Origin: Fusobacterium naviforme
GTDB lineage: Bacteria; Bacillota; Clostridia; Lachnospirales; Lachnospiraceae
Direction: 5' to 3'
Assembly (NCBI GenBank): GCA_003014445.1
Contig: PYGH01000003.1
Span: 124,001-188,000, forward strand
DNA: 64,000 nucleotides
In this document: piece by piece, positions 1 through 9,339 of the stretch
Numbering within the stretch: the stretch's first letter is position 1
Layout: each line of letters opens with the position of its first letter
Notes under the pieces: generated by a model
Told to the model about the DNA's origin: nothing
Database searches by the model: none
The model's input: the letters and a program-made list of their open reading frames with translations, nothing else
Program-made: the position numbers and the translations under genes

Positions 1-501
1 TGCGATGAGATGGCCGATATAGCGGTTCCGACCCGCGGAGAAATCGACGGTACGGCCGATTCCGTCCCGCCTTGCGAGCGGCAGCTCCGCCGGCGTGCCG
101 TCGATCCAGGCCTCGATCTCCCGGATCACAGACTCCTCCATCTTCTCTCCGCTGCCGTTGATCAGCTTGATTCCGTTGTCGTAGAAGGGATTGTGGCTCG
201 CGCTGATCATGATGCCGCAGTCGAAATCCTCCGTCCGCACAACATAGGCCACGCTCGGGGTCGGCGTCACATGCAGCAGATACACATCTGCGCCGCTCGC
301 CGTGAGACCCGCAGACAGCGCATCCTCCAGCATGTAGCTGGAGCGCCGCGTGTCCTTGCCGATCGCGACGCAGCAGCGCTCGCCCTTCGGCTTCTGTCCG
401 TAGTACCAGCCCAGAAACCTTCCCACCAGAAATGCATGGCGCGGCGTGAGCGTCACATTTGCCTCCCCGCGGAAGCCGTCCGTCCCAAAATATTTACCCA
501 T
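1..501 (-). CDS. glmM: Phosphoglucosamine mutase, N-terminal 167 residues (runs off left edge)
   Basis: Interconverts glucosamine-6-phosphate and glucosamine-1-phosphate, feeding UDP-GlcNAc synthesis for peptidoglycan in the cytoplasm. The reading frame opens with MGKYFGTDGFRGEAN, the family N-terminus, and has the catalytic loop SASHNP at residues 100-105; Ser102 is the expected phosphoserine. The frame stays open to base 1, so domains 2-4 lie outside the window. Its ATG overlaps the TAA of rfbD by one base (TAATG), indicating translational coupling as last gene visible in the sortase-rfb operon. A general phosphomannomutase/phosphoglucomutase paralogue is possible, but the N-terminus fits GlmM best. 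Confidence 0.88.
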   Translation of the reverse strand, partial: MGKYFGTDGFRGEANVTLTPRHAFLVGRFLGWYYGQKPKGERCCVAIGKDTRRSSYMLEDALSAGLTASGADVYLLHVTPTPSVAYVVRTEDFDCGIMISASHNPFYDNGIKLINGSGEKMEESVIREIEAWIDGTPAELPLARRDGIGRTVDFSAGRNRYIGHLIA

Positions 502-1427
502 TAAATTTCTCCATTTGCTCTTAAAATTTCCAGATACCGGCGCAGCGCGTCCTTCCAGTCCGGAAGCGGCGTGAAGCCCTCCCTGACCAGCTTGGAGCGA
601 TCCAGTCTGCTGTTCTCCGGCCTTGCAGCCTTCGAGAGGCCGTACTCCTCTGTCGTCACCGGCACGACCTTCGTCTGAAGCCCCGCCTGACGGTAAATCT
701 CGCAGGTAAAGTCATACCAGGAGATATAAGCGCCCTCGTTTGTGACGTGGTAGCAGCCATACTTCTCGGTCTCCAGCATATCGACCAGAAGCCGCGCGAG
801 ATCCAGCGTATAGGTCGGCGTTCCGATCTGATCCGAGACCACGCGCACCGTGTCGTGATTCTTTCCGACCGAGAGCATGGTGCGGATGAAATTCTTCCCA
901 TTTACGCCGAAAACCCAAGCGATGCGGACAATAAAATATTTCTCCAGTAGACCGCTGACCGCGAGCTCCCCATCCAGCTTGCTCCTGCCATAGGTGCTGA
1001 GCGGAGAGAAGTCTCTGCAATCCGGCTCCCAGGGCGCAGTGCCCTTCCCGTTGAAGACATAGTCCGTGCTGATGTAGATCATCTTGCAGCCGAGCAGCCT
1101 GCACGCACGGGCGATATGCTCCGTGCCGCCCGCATTGATCTCGTAGACCCTGTCCTTCTTGTCCTCATCCTCCGCAGCGTCCACCGCAGTCCACGCCGCA
1201 CAGTGCACGATCGCGTCGGGTCTCTGCTCTCCGAGCACGGCCATCACCGCTGTCTCATCTGTGATATCCAGAGAGACATACGGAAGAAAGGTCACTGCCG
1301 TCCCGTCCTGTATCCCGCTGTACTCCGGCGCGAGATCGGAGCCGACCGCCTCAAAGCCCCGCTCTGCGAGCTCATTCATCACATCATGTCCCAGCTGCCC
1401 TGCGACACCTGTCACAAATACCTTCAT
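501..1427 (-). CDS. rfbD: dTDP-4-dehydrorhamnose reductase
   Basis: Last step of dTDP-L-rhamnose synthesis: NAD(P)H reduction of dTDP-4-dehydro-L-rhamnose. The 308-residue protein begins MKVFVTGVAGQLG, a Rossmann glycine motif of the RmlD type, and has STDYVFNG and the short-chain dehydrogenase YxxxK (YGRSK). I chose the ATG at 1427 rather than an in-frame start 18 codons upstream because a GGGAGGGG ribosome site sits just before it and the extra residues are not family-like. It lies 25 nt downstream of rfbB and overlaps glmM by one base, so it is an operon member. Confidence 0.93.
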   Translation of the reverse strand: MKVFVTGVAGQLGHDVMNELAERGFEAVGSDLAPEYSGIQDGTAVTFLPYVSLDITDETAVMAVLGEQRPDAIVHCAAWTAVDAAEDEDKKDRVYEINAGGTEHIARACRLLGCKMIYISTDYVFNGKGTAPWEPDCRDFSPLSTYGRSKLDGELAVSGLLEKYFIVRIAWVFGVNGKNFIRTMLSVGKNHDTVRVVSDQIGTPTYTLDLARLLVDMLETEKYGCYHVTNEGAYISWYDFTCEIYRQAGLQTKVVPVTTEEYGLSKAARPENSRLDRSKLVREGFTPLPDWKDALRRYLEILRANGEI

Positions 1428-1452
1428 CAAACCCCTCCCGACTCTCACACAC

Positions 1453-2475
1453 TCACAGTCTGTCGCCGTACATCTTATCAAAATAAGACCGGTATTCTCC
1501 GTTCACGATATGCTCCCACCAGTCCTTGTGGTCGAGATACCACTGAATTGTGACCGGGATCCCCGTATCAAAGGTATACTCCGGCTTCCAGTGAAGCTCT
1601 GTCTCGATCTTCGTCGGATCCATCGCGTAGCGCAGATCATGTCCCGGACGGTCCTTCACATACTGAATGAGGCTCTCCGGCTTATCGAGCGCCTTCAGGA
1701 TCGTCTTCACGACCTCCAGATTGCTGCGCTCATTGTGTCCTCCGATGTTATAGACCTCTCCCTCTCTTCCCTCTCGCACCACGAGATCTATCGCCGAGCA
1801 GTGATCCGTGACATACAGCCAGTCGCGGATATTTTCCCCGTTTCCGTACACCGGGATCTCCTCATCATTCAGCGCGCGGCTTATCACAAGCGGAATCAGC
1901 TTCTCCGGAAAGTGGTAGGGCCCGTAATTATTCGAGCAGCGGCTGATCGTCACCGGCAGTCCGTAGGTTCTGTGATAGGCCATCACAAAGAGATCTGCAC
2001 TCGCCTTTGCACTGGAGTAGGGGCTGGAGGTGTGAATCGGTGTCTCTTCCGTGAAGAAAAGCTCCGGTCTGTCCAGCGGCAGATCTCCGTACACCTCATC
2101 CGTTGAGACCTGATGATAGCGTCGTATTCCGTACTTCCTGCACGCGTCGAGAAGCGTTGTGGTTCCGACGACATTTGTGCGCACAAAGATCTCCGGATCC
2201 GTGATCGAGCGATCCACATGGGATTCCGCCGCAAAATTCACCACAATATCCGGCCTCTCCTTCTCAAAGAGCGCAAAAATAAAATCCCGGTCCGCGATAT
2301 CTCCCCGGACGAAGCGGTAGTTCGGCCTGTCCTCCACCGGCTTCACGCTCTCCAGATTCCCCGCGTAGGTCAGAAGATCGAGGTTGATGATCTCGTCCTC
2401 CGGATATTTATTCACCTCATACTGCACGAAATTGCTCCCGATAAAGCCCGCGCCGCCCGTCACGATTATTTTCAT
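1453..2475 (-). CDS. rfbB: dTDP-glucose 4,6-dehydratase
   Basis: Converts dTDP-glucose to dTDP-4-keto-6-deoxyglucose, second step of the rhamnose pathway. The 340-residue protein is full length, with NAD-binding GGAGFIGSNF at residues 7-16, the STDEVYG motif, and the catalytic YSSAK. It follows rfbA after 133 nt in which I see no gene and precedes rfbD closely. The usual partner, the 3,5-epimerase gene rfbC, is not next to it or elsewhere in this window. Confidence 0.95.
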   Translation of the reverse strand: MKIIVTGGAGFIGSNFVQYEVNKYPEDEIINLDLLTYAGNLESVKPVEDRPNYRFVRGDIADRDFIFALFEKERPDIVVNFAAESHVDRSITDPEIFVRTNVVGTTTLLDACRKYGIRRYHQVSTDEVYGDLPLDRPELFFTEETPIHTSSPYSSAKASADLFVMAYHRTYGLPVTISRCSNNYGPYHFPEKLIPLVISRALNDEEIPVYGNGENIRDWLYVTDHCSAIDLVVREGREGEVYNIGGHNERSNLEVVKTILKALDKPESLIQYVKDRPGHDLRYAMDPTKIETELHWKPEYTFDTGIPVTIQWYLDHKDWWEHIVNGEYRSYFDKMYGDRL

Positions 2476-2608
2476 CTGTTTTTCCTCTGCTTTTCTTGAT
2501 AGTGCAATCCCTGTTTCCTGCCGCCGCTCCGCATGTCAGGACGCGGTTGATGCCGGCCTCCCGCCTTAAGCTTCATGCGGGGCATGCCGCCACCGCTTTC
2601 TGCCGCTC

Positions 2609-3490
2609 TCAGCGCACCAGATACTTACCGTCCAGCACATCTCTTAAGTAGCGTCCGTACTCGTTCTTCTTCATGCTCTCATAGGCCTCCTCCAGCGCCT
2701 CCCGGCTGATCCAGCCGTTCAGATAGGCGATCTCCTCGAGGCAGGCGAGCTTCCTGTGCTGATGCGTCTCCATGGTGTAGACAAAATTCGTCGCCTCGAC
2801 CAGAGAGGCGTGTGTGCCCGTGTCCAGCCAGGTGAAGCCCTGCCCGAGCAGCGTCACCTCGAGCTCTCCCCGCTCCAGATAGATGCGGTTTAAGTCGGTG
2901 ATCTCCAGCTCTCCCCGGGCGCTCGGCTTTAAGCTCTTTGCAAACTCCACCGCGCGATTGTCATAGAAGTAGAGCCCCGTCACGCAGTAATTGGACTTCG
3001 GCTTCTCCGGCTTCTCCTCGATGGAGACGGCCCTGCCGTTCTGGTCAAATTCCACGATGCCGAAGCGCTCCGGATCGTCCACGTAATAGCCGAATATCGT
3101 CGCACCGCGCTCCCGCGCCGCAGCTTCCTTCAGGCGCTTGCCGAGTCCGTGTCCCGCGAAGATATTGTCTCCCAGTATCATGGCGACGCTGTCCGCTCCG
3201 ATGAACTCCTCTCCCAGTATGAAGGCCTGCGCCAGCCCGTCCGGGCTCGGCTGCACCTTGTAGGAGAGCTCCAGCCCAAACTGATGCCCGTCTCCCAGCA
3301 GCTCCCGGAAGCGCGGCGTGTCCTCCGGAGTGGAGATGATGAGTATCTCCCGTATACCCGCAGACATCAGCACCGACAGCGGATAGTAGATCATCGGCTT
3401 GTCATAGACCGGAAGCAGCTGCTTGCTCGTGACCTTCGTCAGCGGATACAGTCTCGTGCCGGAGCCCCCGGCAAGTACGATTCCCTTCAT
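2609..3490 (-). CDS. rfbA: Glucose-1-phosphate thymidylyltransferase
   Basis: First step of dTDP-rhamnose synthesis: glucose-1-phosphate + dTTP to dTDP-glucose. The 293-residue length is standard. The nucleotide-binding signature [11 protein letters not shown] is at residues 8-18, followed by [17 protein letters not shown], and the activation loop has [10 protein letters not shown]. Its ATG overlaps the TGA of the upstream sortase gene by 4 bases (ATGA), so the sortase and the rhamnose genes are translationally coupled. Confidence 0.95.
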   Translation of the reverse strand: MKGIVLAGGSGTRLYPLTKVTSKQLLPVYDKPMIYYPLSVLMSAGIREILIISTPEDTPRFRELLGDGHQFGLELSYKVQPSPDGLAQAFILGEEFIGADSVAMILGDNIFAGHGLGKRLKEAAARERGATIFGYYVDDPERFGIVEFDQNGRAVSIEEKPEKPKSNYCVTGLYFYDNRAVEFAKSLKPSARGELEITDLNRIYLERGELEVTLLGQGFTWLDTGTHASLVEATNFVYTMETHQHRKLACLEEIAYLNGWISREALEEAYESMKKNEYGRYLRDVLDGKYLVR

Positions 3491-4320
3491 TGCTCCATAT
3501 CTCCTTTCATCCCCTCTGCCGTCTGCACCGCCGGCGTGATCTCCCCCGGCTTCACCGGATGGCCCGCGGCGTCTGTCTCACAGCAGTACAGTATGGTTCT
3601 CGCATTGTCAAACTCATAGGAGCAGGTGACAAAGCTGAAGAGCCTGTCCACCCCCTGCGCCGGAATGTCCCGAAAGCTGCAGCCCGCCGTCATGGCGTCC
3701 ACATAGGCGTCGAACTCCATGCGGTCCGCAAAGTCCATGCGGCGCTTCTCCGCACCTGCATCCGTGTAGAGGCAGGCGATGGGCCGCAGGATAAAGGTCT
3801 TCTCCTCCGTGTAGAGATATGCTCTGCTGTGCTCCTGAAAGAACCGCTCGTCCTTAAAATCACAGATCGCAGTGAACATGGTCTTGTTCTTCATGTGATG
3901 CCCGTAGAACAGATTCTGAAGCTTTGAGAAATCCGGCAGATCGTCCCCGTCCAGATAGACGCCGTCGTAGGAGCCCTCCGTCCTGTCGATATCCCGGCGG
4001 AGATAGTAGTCATTGTCCGCCTCCTTCCAGAGTATGGGATAATTGATCACCGTACCGGGGATGTAGAGCCAGGCCACGACGTCCTCATTTCTCTCCTTCA
4101 GCGCAGCAAAATCAATGATGCGCTCCGCGTCCGGATCAATCACACCGCTCTTTGCCTGATCCACAGGGGCGGCCTCTTCCTCTGTGCGTGTCACCGTCTC
4201 TGACAGCGCCTCATATTTTCTGATATGCGCGGCACGCTCCGCGAGCTTCAGACCGCAGAGCAGCGCAAGCACTGCGATCAGCAGAAGCAGATGCGCGTGC
4301 CTTCCCGTAATTTTTTTCAT
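3487..4320 (-). CDS. Class B-type sortase
   Basis: Membrane-anchored cysteine transpeptidase that links surface proteins or pilins to the wall or to each other. An N-terminal hydrophobic segment (about residues 8-27) serves as signal anchor. The sortase fold shows the catalytic His in YGHHMKN, Cys in [14 protein letters not shown], and Arg a few residues later in NARTILYC. The 277-residue length and the long insertion between His and Cys fit class B. No LPxTG substrate gene is next to it; it instead leads the rhamnose genes with a 4-base overlap, suggesting joint control of cell-surface assembly. Exact sortase class is inferred. Confidence 0.9.
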   Translation of the reverse strand: MKKITGRHAHLLLLIAVLALLCGLKLAERAAHIRKYEALSETVTRTEEEAAPVDQAKSGVIDPDAERIIDFAALKERNEDVVAWLYIPGTVINYPILWKEADNDYYLRRDIDRTEGSYDGVYLDGDDLPDFSKLQNLFYGHHMKNKTMFTAICDFKDERFFQEHSRAYLYTEEKTFILRPIACLYTDAGAEKRRMDFADRMEFDAYVDAMTAGCSFRDIPAQGVDRLFSFVTCSYEFDNARTILYCCETDAAGHPVKPGEITPAVQTAEGMKGDMEQ

Positions 4321-4365
4321 TCAGTTGCTCCATTCAAGCGCATAAAAGTACAGATTATTTTAACA

Positions 4366-5343
4366 TTATTTCGTAACTACTTCTATATATTTCTTGACAA
4401 TCCAGCAGTCTTTCGCCGGATTCTCCGAATCCACCGCCCCTCCGGAGCAGATATTAAGATGCATTCGCACCATATCGCAGCCCGCCGCAGCGCTGAAGCC
4501 GACCCCGCCGGAGAAGCGCGGATTGCACTCCAGGAAGAAGTAGCGGCCGTCCTCTGCATGGATAAATTCATAATTGACGCAGCCGCAGATTCCGAGCTCC
4601 TCGGAGAGAGCCCCGCAGAGCGCCTCAAGCAATGTGTCCCGAAACACATGGACAGATAGCCCCGCGCCGTTCGGCGTCCGGAGATATTCCTCCCGCGGCA
4701 GCGCGATACAGTGGCCCGCCATATCCCGCACGGTATCCACACAGACCACCATTCCGGGGATCAGCGGCTGTGCGAGATAGCGCTCCGCTCTGCCCTGCGC
4801 CCGCAGTCCCTCAAGACAGGCCTGACGCTCTGCCTCCGTCGTCACCCGGTAGAGCCCCTCGCTGCTTCTGCCGTCAAAGGGCTTCAGAACTAGCGGGAGG
4901 GGCGCATTTTCCGCGTCCTGAAAAGTCAATGTCGGAATTGCAGAGAAGCGCTCCGCAAACTGCGGCTTCGCAAACACGCGCTCCGCCGCCTCTCTGCTGC
5001 GCCGCTTGTCCCGCGCGGCGAGCACTGCGGCGGGCGCCGGGCTCCAGAGCTCCGTCGGCAGCAGCTCCTCTCTCGCTGCATTCAGGATATCCAGCTCTGC
5101 GTCGGTCAGCGGCAAGAGGGCTGCCGCTCCCTCCTCCCTGCAGAGCGCAAGCATCCCGTCCAGATAAGCGCGCCCCGCGTCATAGCGCGGCAGCTGCACA
5201 AAGCGATCCAGCTCCACACTCTCCGCAAGCAGCTCCGGCGCGTTAAGATCCGTCCCGACGATGCGAAGGCCCGCCTCCCGGCAGCCGCGAATCACGGCCG
5301 CCGCGGAAAATGACCCGATCGCCGTCACTATCACTGTCTTCAT
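4366..5343 (-). CDS. ATP-grasp domain protein, carbamoyl-phosphate synthase large-subunit-like
   Basis: 325-residue cytoplasmic protein of the ATP-grasp superfamily (ATP-dependent carboxylate-amine ligases). It begins with a Rossmann-like PreATP-grasp domain (MKTVIVTAIGSFSAAAVI), then has lysine-bearing LVLKPFDGRSSEG as the ATP loop and FLECNPRFSGGVGFS, the metal-binding ECNPR motif, near residue 280. This architecture occurs in stand-alone ligases associated with surface polysaccharide loci; the substrate cannot be read from the sequence. It lies 45 nt upstream of the sortase gene on the same strand and is probably co-transcribed. The upstream promoter region is shared divergently with luxS. 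Confidence 0.78.
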   Translation of the reverse strand: MKTVIVTAIGSFSAAAVIRGCREAGLRIVGTDLNAPELLAESVELDRFVQLPRYDAGRAYLDGMLALCREEGAAALLPLTDAELDILNAAREELLPTELWSPAPAAVLAARDKRRSREAAERVFAKPQFAERFSAIPTLTFQDAENAPLPLVLKPFDGRSSEGLYRVTTEAERQACLEGLRAQGRAERYLAQPLIPGMVVCVDTVRDMAGHCIALPREEYLRTPNGAGLSVHVFRDTLLEALCGALSEELGICGCVNYEFIHAEDGRYFFLECNPRFSGGVGFSAAAGCDMVRMHLNICSGGAVDSENPAKDCWIVKKYIEVVTK

Positions 5344-5362
5344 GCTCTGTATCTCTCCCTGC

Positions 5363-5391
5363 TTGAATTGTGTTTCTACTTATGTTAATGT
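5363..5391 (+). promoter_or_regulatory. Predicted sigma-A promoter of luxS
   Basis: TTGAAT (5363-5368), a 17-bp spacer, and TAATGT (5386-5391) upstream of luxS; predicted transcription start about 5398, giving a leader of roughly 70 nt. No SAM-type riboswitch was recognised in that leader. Confidence 0.5.
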
Positions 5392-5468
5392 TACACTTTA
5401 GCATCGGCAGTTCCAAAAGTCAATGAAGGCGCCTTTTCGCGCCCCCGCTTTGCAGAAAACGAGGTCCC

Positions 5469-5948
5469 ATGAAAAAAATAGCGAGCTTTACCGTAAATCA
5501 TCTGAAACTGCTCCCCGGCGTGTACCTCTCCCGCAGGGATCACGCCGGCGGCGCCGTCATATCTACCTTTGATCTGCGCATCACACGGCCGAATTGCGAG
5601 CCGGTCATGAACACCGCAGAGATACACACCATCGAGCATCTCGGGGCCAGCTTTCTGAGAAATCACCCCGACTGGGCGGAGCGAACCATCTACTTCGGCC
5701 CGATGGGCTGCCGCACCGGCTTCTATATGCTTCTTGCAGGAAAGCTGAGCTCCGAGGAGGTGCTGCCGCTGGTGCGCGCCCTCTTTACCTTCGTCCGGGA
5801 TTTTGAGGGTGAGGTTCCGGGCGCGTCCGCGCACGACTGCGGTAATTATCTGGATATGAATCTCCCCATGGCGAAGTGGATCGCGAAGCGCTACCTGGAA
5901 GAGGTGCTCGCGCACCCCGCGCCCGATCGCCTGCATTACCCGGAATAA
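5469..5948 (+). CDS. luxS: S-ribosylhomocysteine lyase (autoinducer-2 synthesis)
   Basis: Cleaves S-ribosylhomocysteine to homocysteine and DPD, the AI-2 precursor, in the activated methyl cycle. All metal ligands are present: His53 and His57 in HTIEH and Cys124 in AHDCGNY. Glu56 and Cys81 (GPMGCRTGFY) match the catalytic acid/base positions. Length 159 is typical. A GAGGTCCC ribosome site precedes the ATG. The gene is monocistronic as far as can be seen, divergent from the ATP-grasp gene; no Pfs/MTAN gene is nearby. Confidence 0.96.
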   Translation: MKKIASFTVNHLKLLPGVYLSRRDHAGGAVISTFDLRITRPNCEPVMNTAEIHTIEHLGASFLRNHPDWAERTIYFGPMGCRTGFYMLLAGKLSSEEVLPLVRALFTFVRDFEGEVPGASAHDCGNYLDMNLPMAKWIAKRYLEEVLAHPAPDRLHYPE

Positions 5949-6032
5949 GGACAGCGTGATGACTTCGCCACCAAGCAGAGGAATCTTAAGCTACCCCTGC
6001 TGGATGCTTTGTAAGTAAACTGTAAGAACCGC

Positions 6033-6060
6033 TTCACCGGCAGGAATGCTATGATACAAT
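6033..6060 (+). promoter_or_regulatory. Possible promoter of the L,D-transpeptidase gene
   Basis: TTCACC (6033-6038), 16-bp spacer, TACAAT (6055-6060), followed by a purine-rich leader and AGGAGGT at 6094-6100. The -35 box is weak, so the call rests mainly on the -10 box and its position. Confidence 0.4.
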
Positions 6061-6109
6061 AGAGTTTATAGTGACAACAGATCAGCTTTTATCAGGAGGT
6101 AATGATAGT

Positions 6110-7867
6110 ATGAAGCTTTCCATTCGAGGCGCGGCAGCTCTGCTGCTCTCTGCCTCCATGTGTTTATCCCTTCCCTCCGCGGCACAGGCGGGCGTCGTGC
6201 ACCGCGTGAACCGCGGCGACACGGAGACCAGTTCCCTGACGCCCCGTGACAACAGCGCGCCCACAGCGGACGGAGTCGTGAGCGCCCCCGGCGAGCAGAC
6301 TGTCCCGCAGACTGCTGTTTCCGGAGACACGGCGGCTCCTGCGGCGCAGGAGAGCGCATCTCAGGAGAGCGGCGCACCGCAAATCGGCGCGACAGCAATC
6401 GAGGAGTCCGACGCCGCGACCGAGAGCAGTTCCCCAGTCTCCAGCTTCAGCACAAGATCGGTGAACAGTGACTACAGCCTTCCCGGCACCGTAGCGCTCG
6501 CAGAATCCGCGAGCGGCGCAGACCTTCAGGCGATCTTTGACGGCGCCGGCTTCGACGCGCTCGGCACCGGAAACACGCCCGCCGACCCCATCCTCGGGCA
6601 GGTGCACATCGCGACCTATAAAATGATGGATCAGAACGGCAATCAGATTAACTACACCGCAACGAACGATGCGGGCAAGGGGCTCTTTAACGCCGGCGGC
6701 TTTTCCAAGTTCTATATGGTGCACACCGGCGTCGCGCGGCTCTACTACCGCACCTACACCGATGCGCACGGCTGGAGCCCCTGGGCCACCTCAAAGGAGC
6801 TCACTCCCTACAACGAGGATGGCTCCAAGGTACAGGCCATCCAGATCCGCGCAAAGGGCTATGCACACACACTGAACGACATCTACTACAAGGTCATGCT
6901 GAGCGACGGAACCGTGCTCGACTGGGCAAAGAACGGCCAGACCACCGGCACCATGGGTTCCGACCGCTACATCGTAGGTATCCGTGTGGGCTTCTGGCAC
7001 AACACGGAGCACTTCCCCTACGCCTCAAAGAATCTCATGGCCGGCTCCGCCTATGAGGGCGCATACCTTGACGGCAGCGGCGTGCACTACTCAAGCCACA
7101 ACGGCCAGCCCTACACCGGCTGGGGCTTTATCGACAACACACAGTACTACTTCATCGACAGCGCGCCCGCACAGGGCTGGCAGTATATCAACGGCTACAA
7201 GTACTACTTCAACTCTGATGGCAGCGTCGTGACGGACCTGGAGCCCGTCATGGGACTTCAGCCCAGCTATCAGATCAATTACAACAAGGCAACCCGCACC
7301 ATGTATGTGCTTGCGAAGGATGGGGACAACGGCTATATCATCCCGTTCAAGACCTTCAACTCCACCTGCGGGCCGGACACCCCGCTGGGAGATTACAACA
7401 CCTATGTGAAGTATGATGTGAAGTTCATGCACGACGATATCTACTGCAAGTACTTAAGCCGCTTCTTCAAAGGCTTCATCATTCACTCGATCCTGTACTA
7501 CAGCTCCAGGCTGGAGCTCGACGCAATCACCTACAACTATATCGATGATGCGGCCTCCGGCGGCTGTATCCGCCTCCTGACCGGCAACTCCTACTGGGTC
7601 TACCAGAACTGCCCGAAGGGAACTAGAGTCCATATCTATGAGGACAAATGGGACAAGGGCCCGGTGGAGAAGGATGCGATTGAGATGCCCATCCCGCGCG
7701 AGCAGACCTGGGATCCGACCGATCCCTCCTCTCCGGAGGCACAGGCAGCCATCGCAGCTGCTGCCGCCGCGGAGCAGGAGAAGGCCGCGGCAGTCGCAGC
7801 CGGCACCGCAACGCTCTCCGCGGAGGAGCGGCAGCTCCAGAACGAGCTCGCGGCGAGCGCAAACTGA
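6110..7867 (+). CDS. Secreted L,D-transpeptidase with clostridial cell-wall repeats
   Basis: 585-residue exported protein. Start chosen at 6110 because AGGAGGT lies 9 nt before it and the sequence then opens with a signal peptide (MKLSIRG, hydrophobic core, cleavage near AQAG). A low-complexity Ala/Thr/Ser linker (to about residue 120) precedes ChW-like repeats (GWSPW..., LDWAKNGQTTGTMGS; about 200-320), then choline-binding-like repeats (GWGFIDNTQYYF, GWQYINGYKYYF). The YkuD domain occupies roughly 400-510, with an upstream His in FIIHS and the presumed nucleophile Cys486 in SGGCIRL. The usual motif is SHGC; here the His is Gly. Family role is 3-3 crosslinking or protein attachment to peptidoglycan. 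The tail is Ala-rich. Confidence 0.85.
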   Translation: MKLSIRGAAALLLSASMCLSLPSAAQAGVVHRVNRGDTETSSLTPRDNSAPTADGVVSAPGEQTVPQTAVSGDTAAPAAQESASQESGAPQIGATAIEESDAATESSSPVSSFSTRSVNSDYSLPGTVALAESASGADLQAIFDGAGFDALGTGNTPADPILGQVHIATYKMMDQNGNQINYTATNDAGKGLFNAGGFSKFYMVHTGVARLYYRTYTDAHGWSPWATSKELTPYNEDGSKVQAIQIRAKGYAHTLNDIYYKVMLSDGTVLDWAKNGQTTGTMGSDRYIVGIRVGFWHNTEHFPYASKNLMAGSAYEGAYLDGSGVHYSSHNGQPYTGWGFIDNTQYYFIDSAPAQGWQYINGYKYYFNSDGSVVTDLEPVMGLQPSYQINYNKATRTMYVLAKDGDNGYIIPFKTFNSTCGPDTPLGDYNTYVKYDVKFMHDDIYCKYLSRFFKGFIIHSILYYSSRLELDAITYNYIDDAASGGCIRLLTGNSYWVYQNCPKGTRVHIYEDKWDKGPVEKDAIEMPIPREQTWDPTDPSSPEAQAAIAAAAAAEQEKAAAVAAGTATLSAEERQLQNELAASAN

Positions 7868-7915
7868 ATACAGTCACTCTGGGAGAAGTGCGAAAAAGAT
7901 ATCCCTTCTCTGAAG

Positions 7916-7963
7916 AGAACGAACCGGCGCGGCAGTCTTCATACTGCCGCGCCGGTTCGTTCT
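7916..7963. terminator. Bidirectional terminator between the L,D-transpeptidase gene and dnaB
   Basis: A perfect 20-bp inverted repeat (7916-7935 and 7944-7963) with an 8-nt loop lies between two convergent genes. The stem is very GC-rich. T-tracts are poor on both sides, so efficiency is uncertain, but placement and perfection make a terminator the best reading. Confidence 0.75.
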
Positions 7964-8001
7964 ATGCGCAGTTTGGAAAATCATCTGAACACTATTTTGC
8001 T

Positions 8002-9339
8002 TCACCTCGCAATATTTACAAATCTCGTCGTGTCCGGCTTCCAGAGCAACGTCACCGTCCCAATCGGGCCGTTTCTCTGCTTGGCAATGATGACCTCCGC
8101 CTCATTCGGGTGCTCCGTATCCTTATTATAGTAATCGTCCCTGTACAGAAACATCACGACATCGGCATCCTGCTCAATTGCCCCCGACTCTCGGAGATCA
8201 GAGAGCATGGGACGATGATCCGGACGCGTCTCGCAGGCGCGCGACAGCTGCGAGAGCGCAATGACCGGCGCCTTGAGTTCACGGGCCAGTGCCTTTAAGC
8301 TTCGCGAGATCTCCGATATCTCCTGTTGACGGTTCTCCCCGGAGCGCCCGCTGCCGCTCATGAGCTGCAGATAGTCGATAATCACAAGATCCAGTCCGCT
8401 CTCAAGCTTGCGCTTCCTGCACTTGCTCCGCAGCTCCCCGATGCTGATGCCGGGGGTGTCGTCGATCAGCAGATTGCTGCTGCCCGACACGCGAACCGCT
8501 GCCGCCAGCAGCTGGTCAAAATCTGTCGGCGTCAGTGAACCGGTGCGCATCTTCTGCGCATCAATCCCGGATTCCATGGAGAGTATACGATTCACCAGCT
8601 GCTCCTTGCTCATCTCCAGAGAGAAGATCATGCAGGAGAGCCCCTTCTTCACTGCGGCGTGCTCCACCACATTCAGAACAAAGGCCGTCTTTCCCATGGA
8701 GGGACGCGCCGCAATCAGAATCAAATCTGAGGGCTGCATACCGCTTGTCTTGCTGTCCAGATCCAGAAAGCCCGTCGGAATACCGGTCACCGCCGCCCCG
8801 CTCATATAAGCCTCCTGAATCTTCTCCATGACATTGATCGTCACCTGGTCGATCGGGACAAATTCCGACGCGCCCTTTGCCTGCAGAAGCCGGAATATCT
8901 TCTCCTCCGTCTCCTGCAAGAGCACATCCACCTCGTCCCTGTCCGCATAACAGCTGTTCTCGATCTCCTCATTGACCCGGATCAGCCGGCGCTTCACCGC
9001 CTTGTCGTGGACGATGCGGGCATAGGCCTTGATATTCGCGGAGGTAGGAACATTTTCCACGATGCTCCGCACAAAATCAATGCTGCCAACCTCAGGCGGA
9101 ACATCCTTCTCCTTCAGCTTCTCCTGCACTGTCACCAGATCGATTGGTTTTCCCTCATTAAAGAGCTCGCCCATGCACTCGAACACAGCCGCATACTGTC
9201 TGGAGTAGAAATCGTCTGCGGCACAGATATCCAGCGCCGCAGCAACCGCCTCCTTATCCATCAGCATAGAGCCGATCACGGACTGCTCCGCTTCAAGATT
9301 GTGCGGAAGCACACGTTTTAAGAGAGTTTCCTCGGCCAT
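8002..9339 (-). CDS. dnaB: Replicative DNA helicase
   Basis: Hexameric 5'-3' helicase at the replication fork. The 445-residue protein has the DnaB N-terminal domain (PHNLEAEQSVIGSMLMD) and a RecA-like C-terminal domain with Walker A ARPSMGKTAFVLN near residue 210, Walker B LDLVIIDYLQLM, and the arginine-rich LRESGAIEQDADVV region near the end. Its ATG overlaps the TAA of rplI (TAATG at 9339), completing the conserved gdpP-rplI-dnaB operon. Confidence 0.97.
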   Translation of the reverse strand: MAEETLLKRVLPHNLEAEQSVIGSMLMDKEAVAAALDICAADDFYSRQYAAVFECMGELFNEGKPIDLVTVQEKLKEKDVPPEVGSIDFVRSIVENVPTSANIKAYARIVHDKAVKRRLIRVNEEIENSCYADRDEVDVLLQETEEKIFRLLQAKGASEFVPIDQVTINVMEKIQEAYMSGAAVTGIPTGFLDLDSKTSGMQPSDLILIAARPSMGKTAFVLNVVEHAAVKKGLSCMIFSLEMSKEQLVNRILSMESGIDAQKMRTGSLTPTDFDQLLAAAVRVSGSSNLLIDDTPGISIGELRSKCRKRKLESGLDLVIIDYLQLMSGSGRSGENRQQEISEISRSLKALARELKAPVIALSQLSRACETRPDHRPMLSDLRESGAIEQDADVVMFLYRDDYYNKDTEHPNEAEVIIAKQRNGPIGTVTLLWKPDTTRFVNIAR

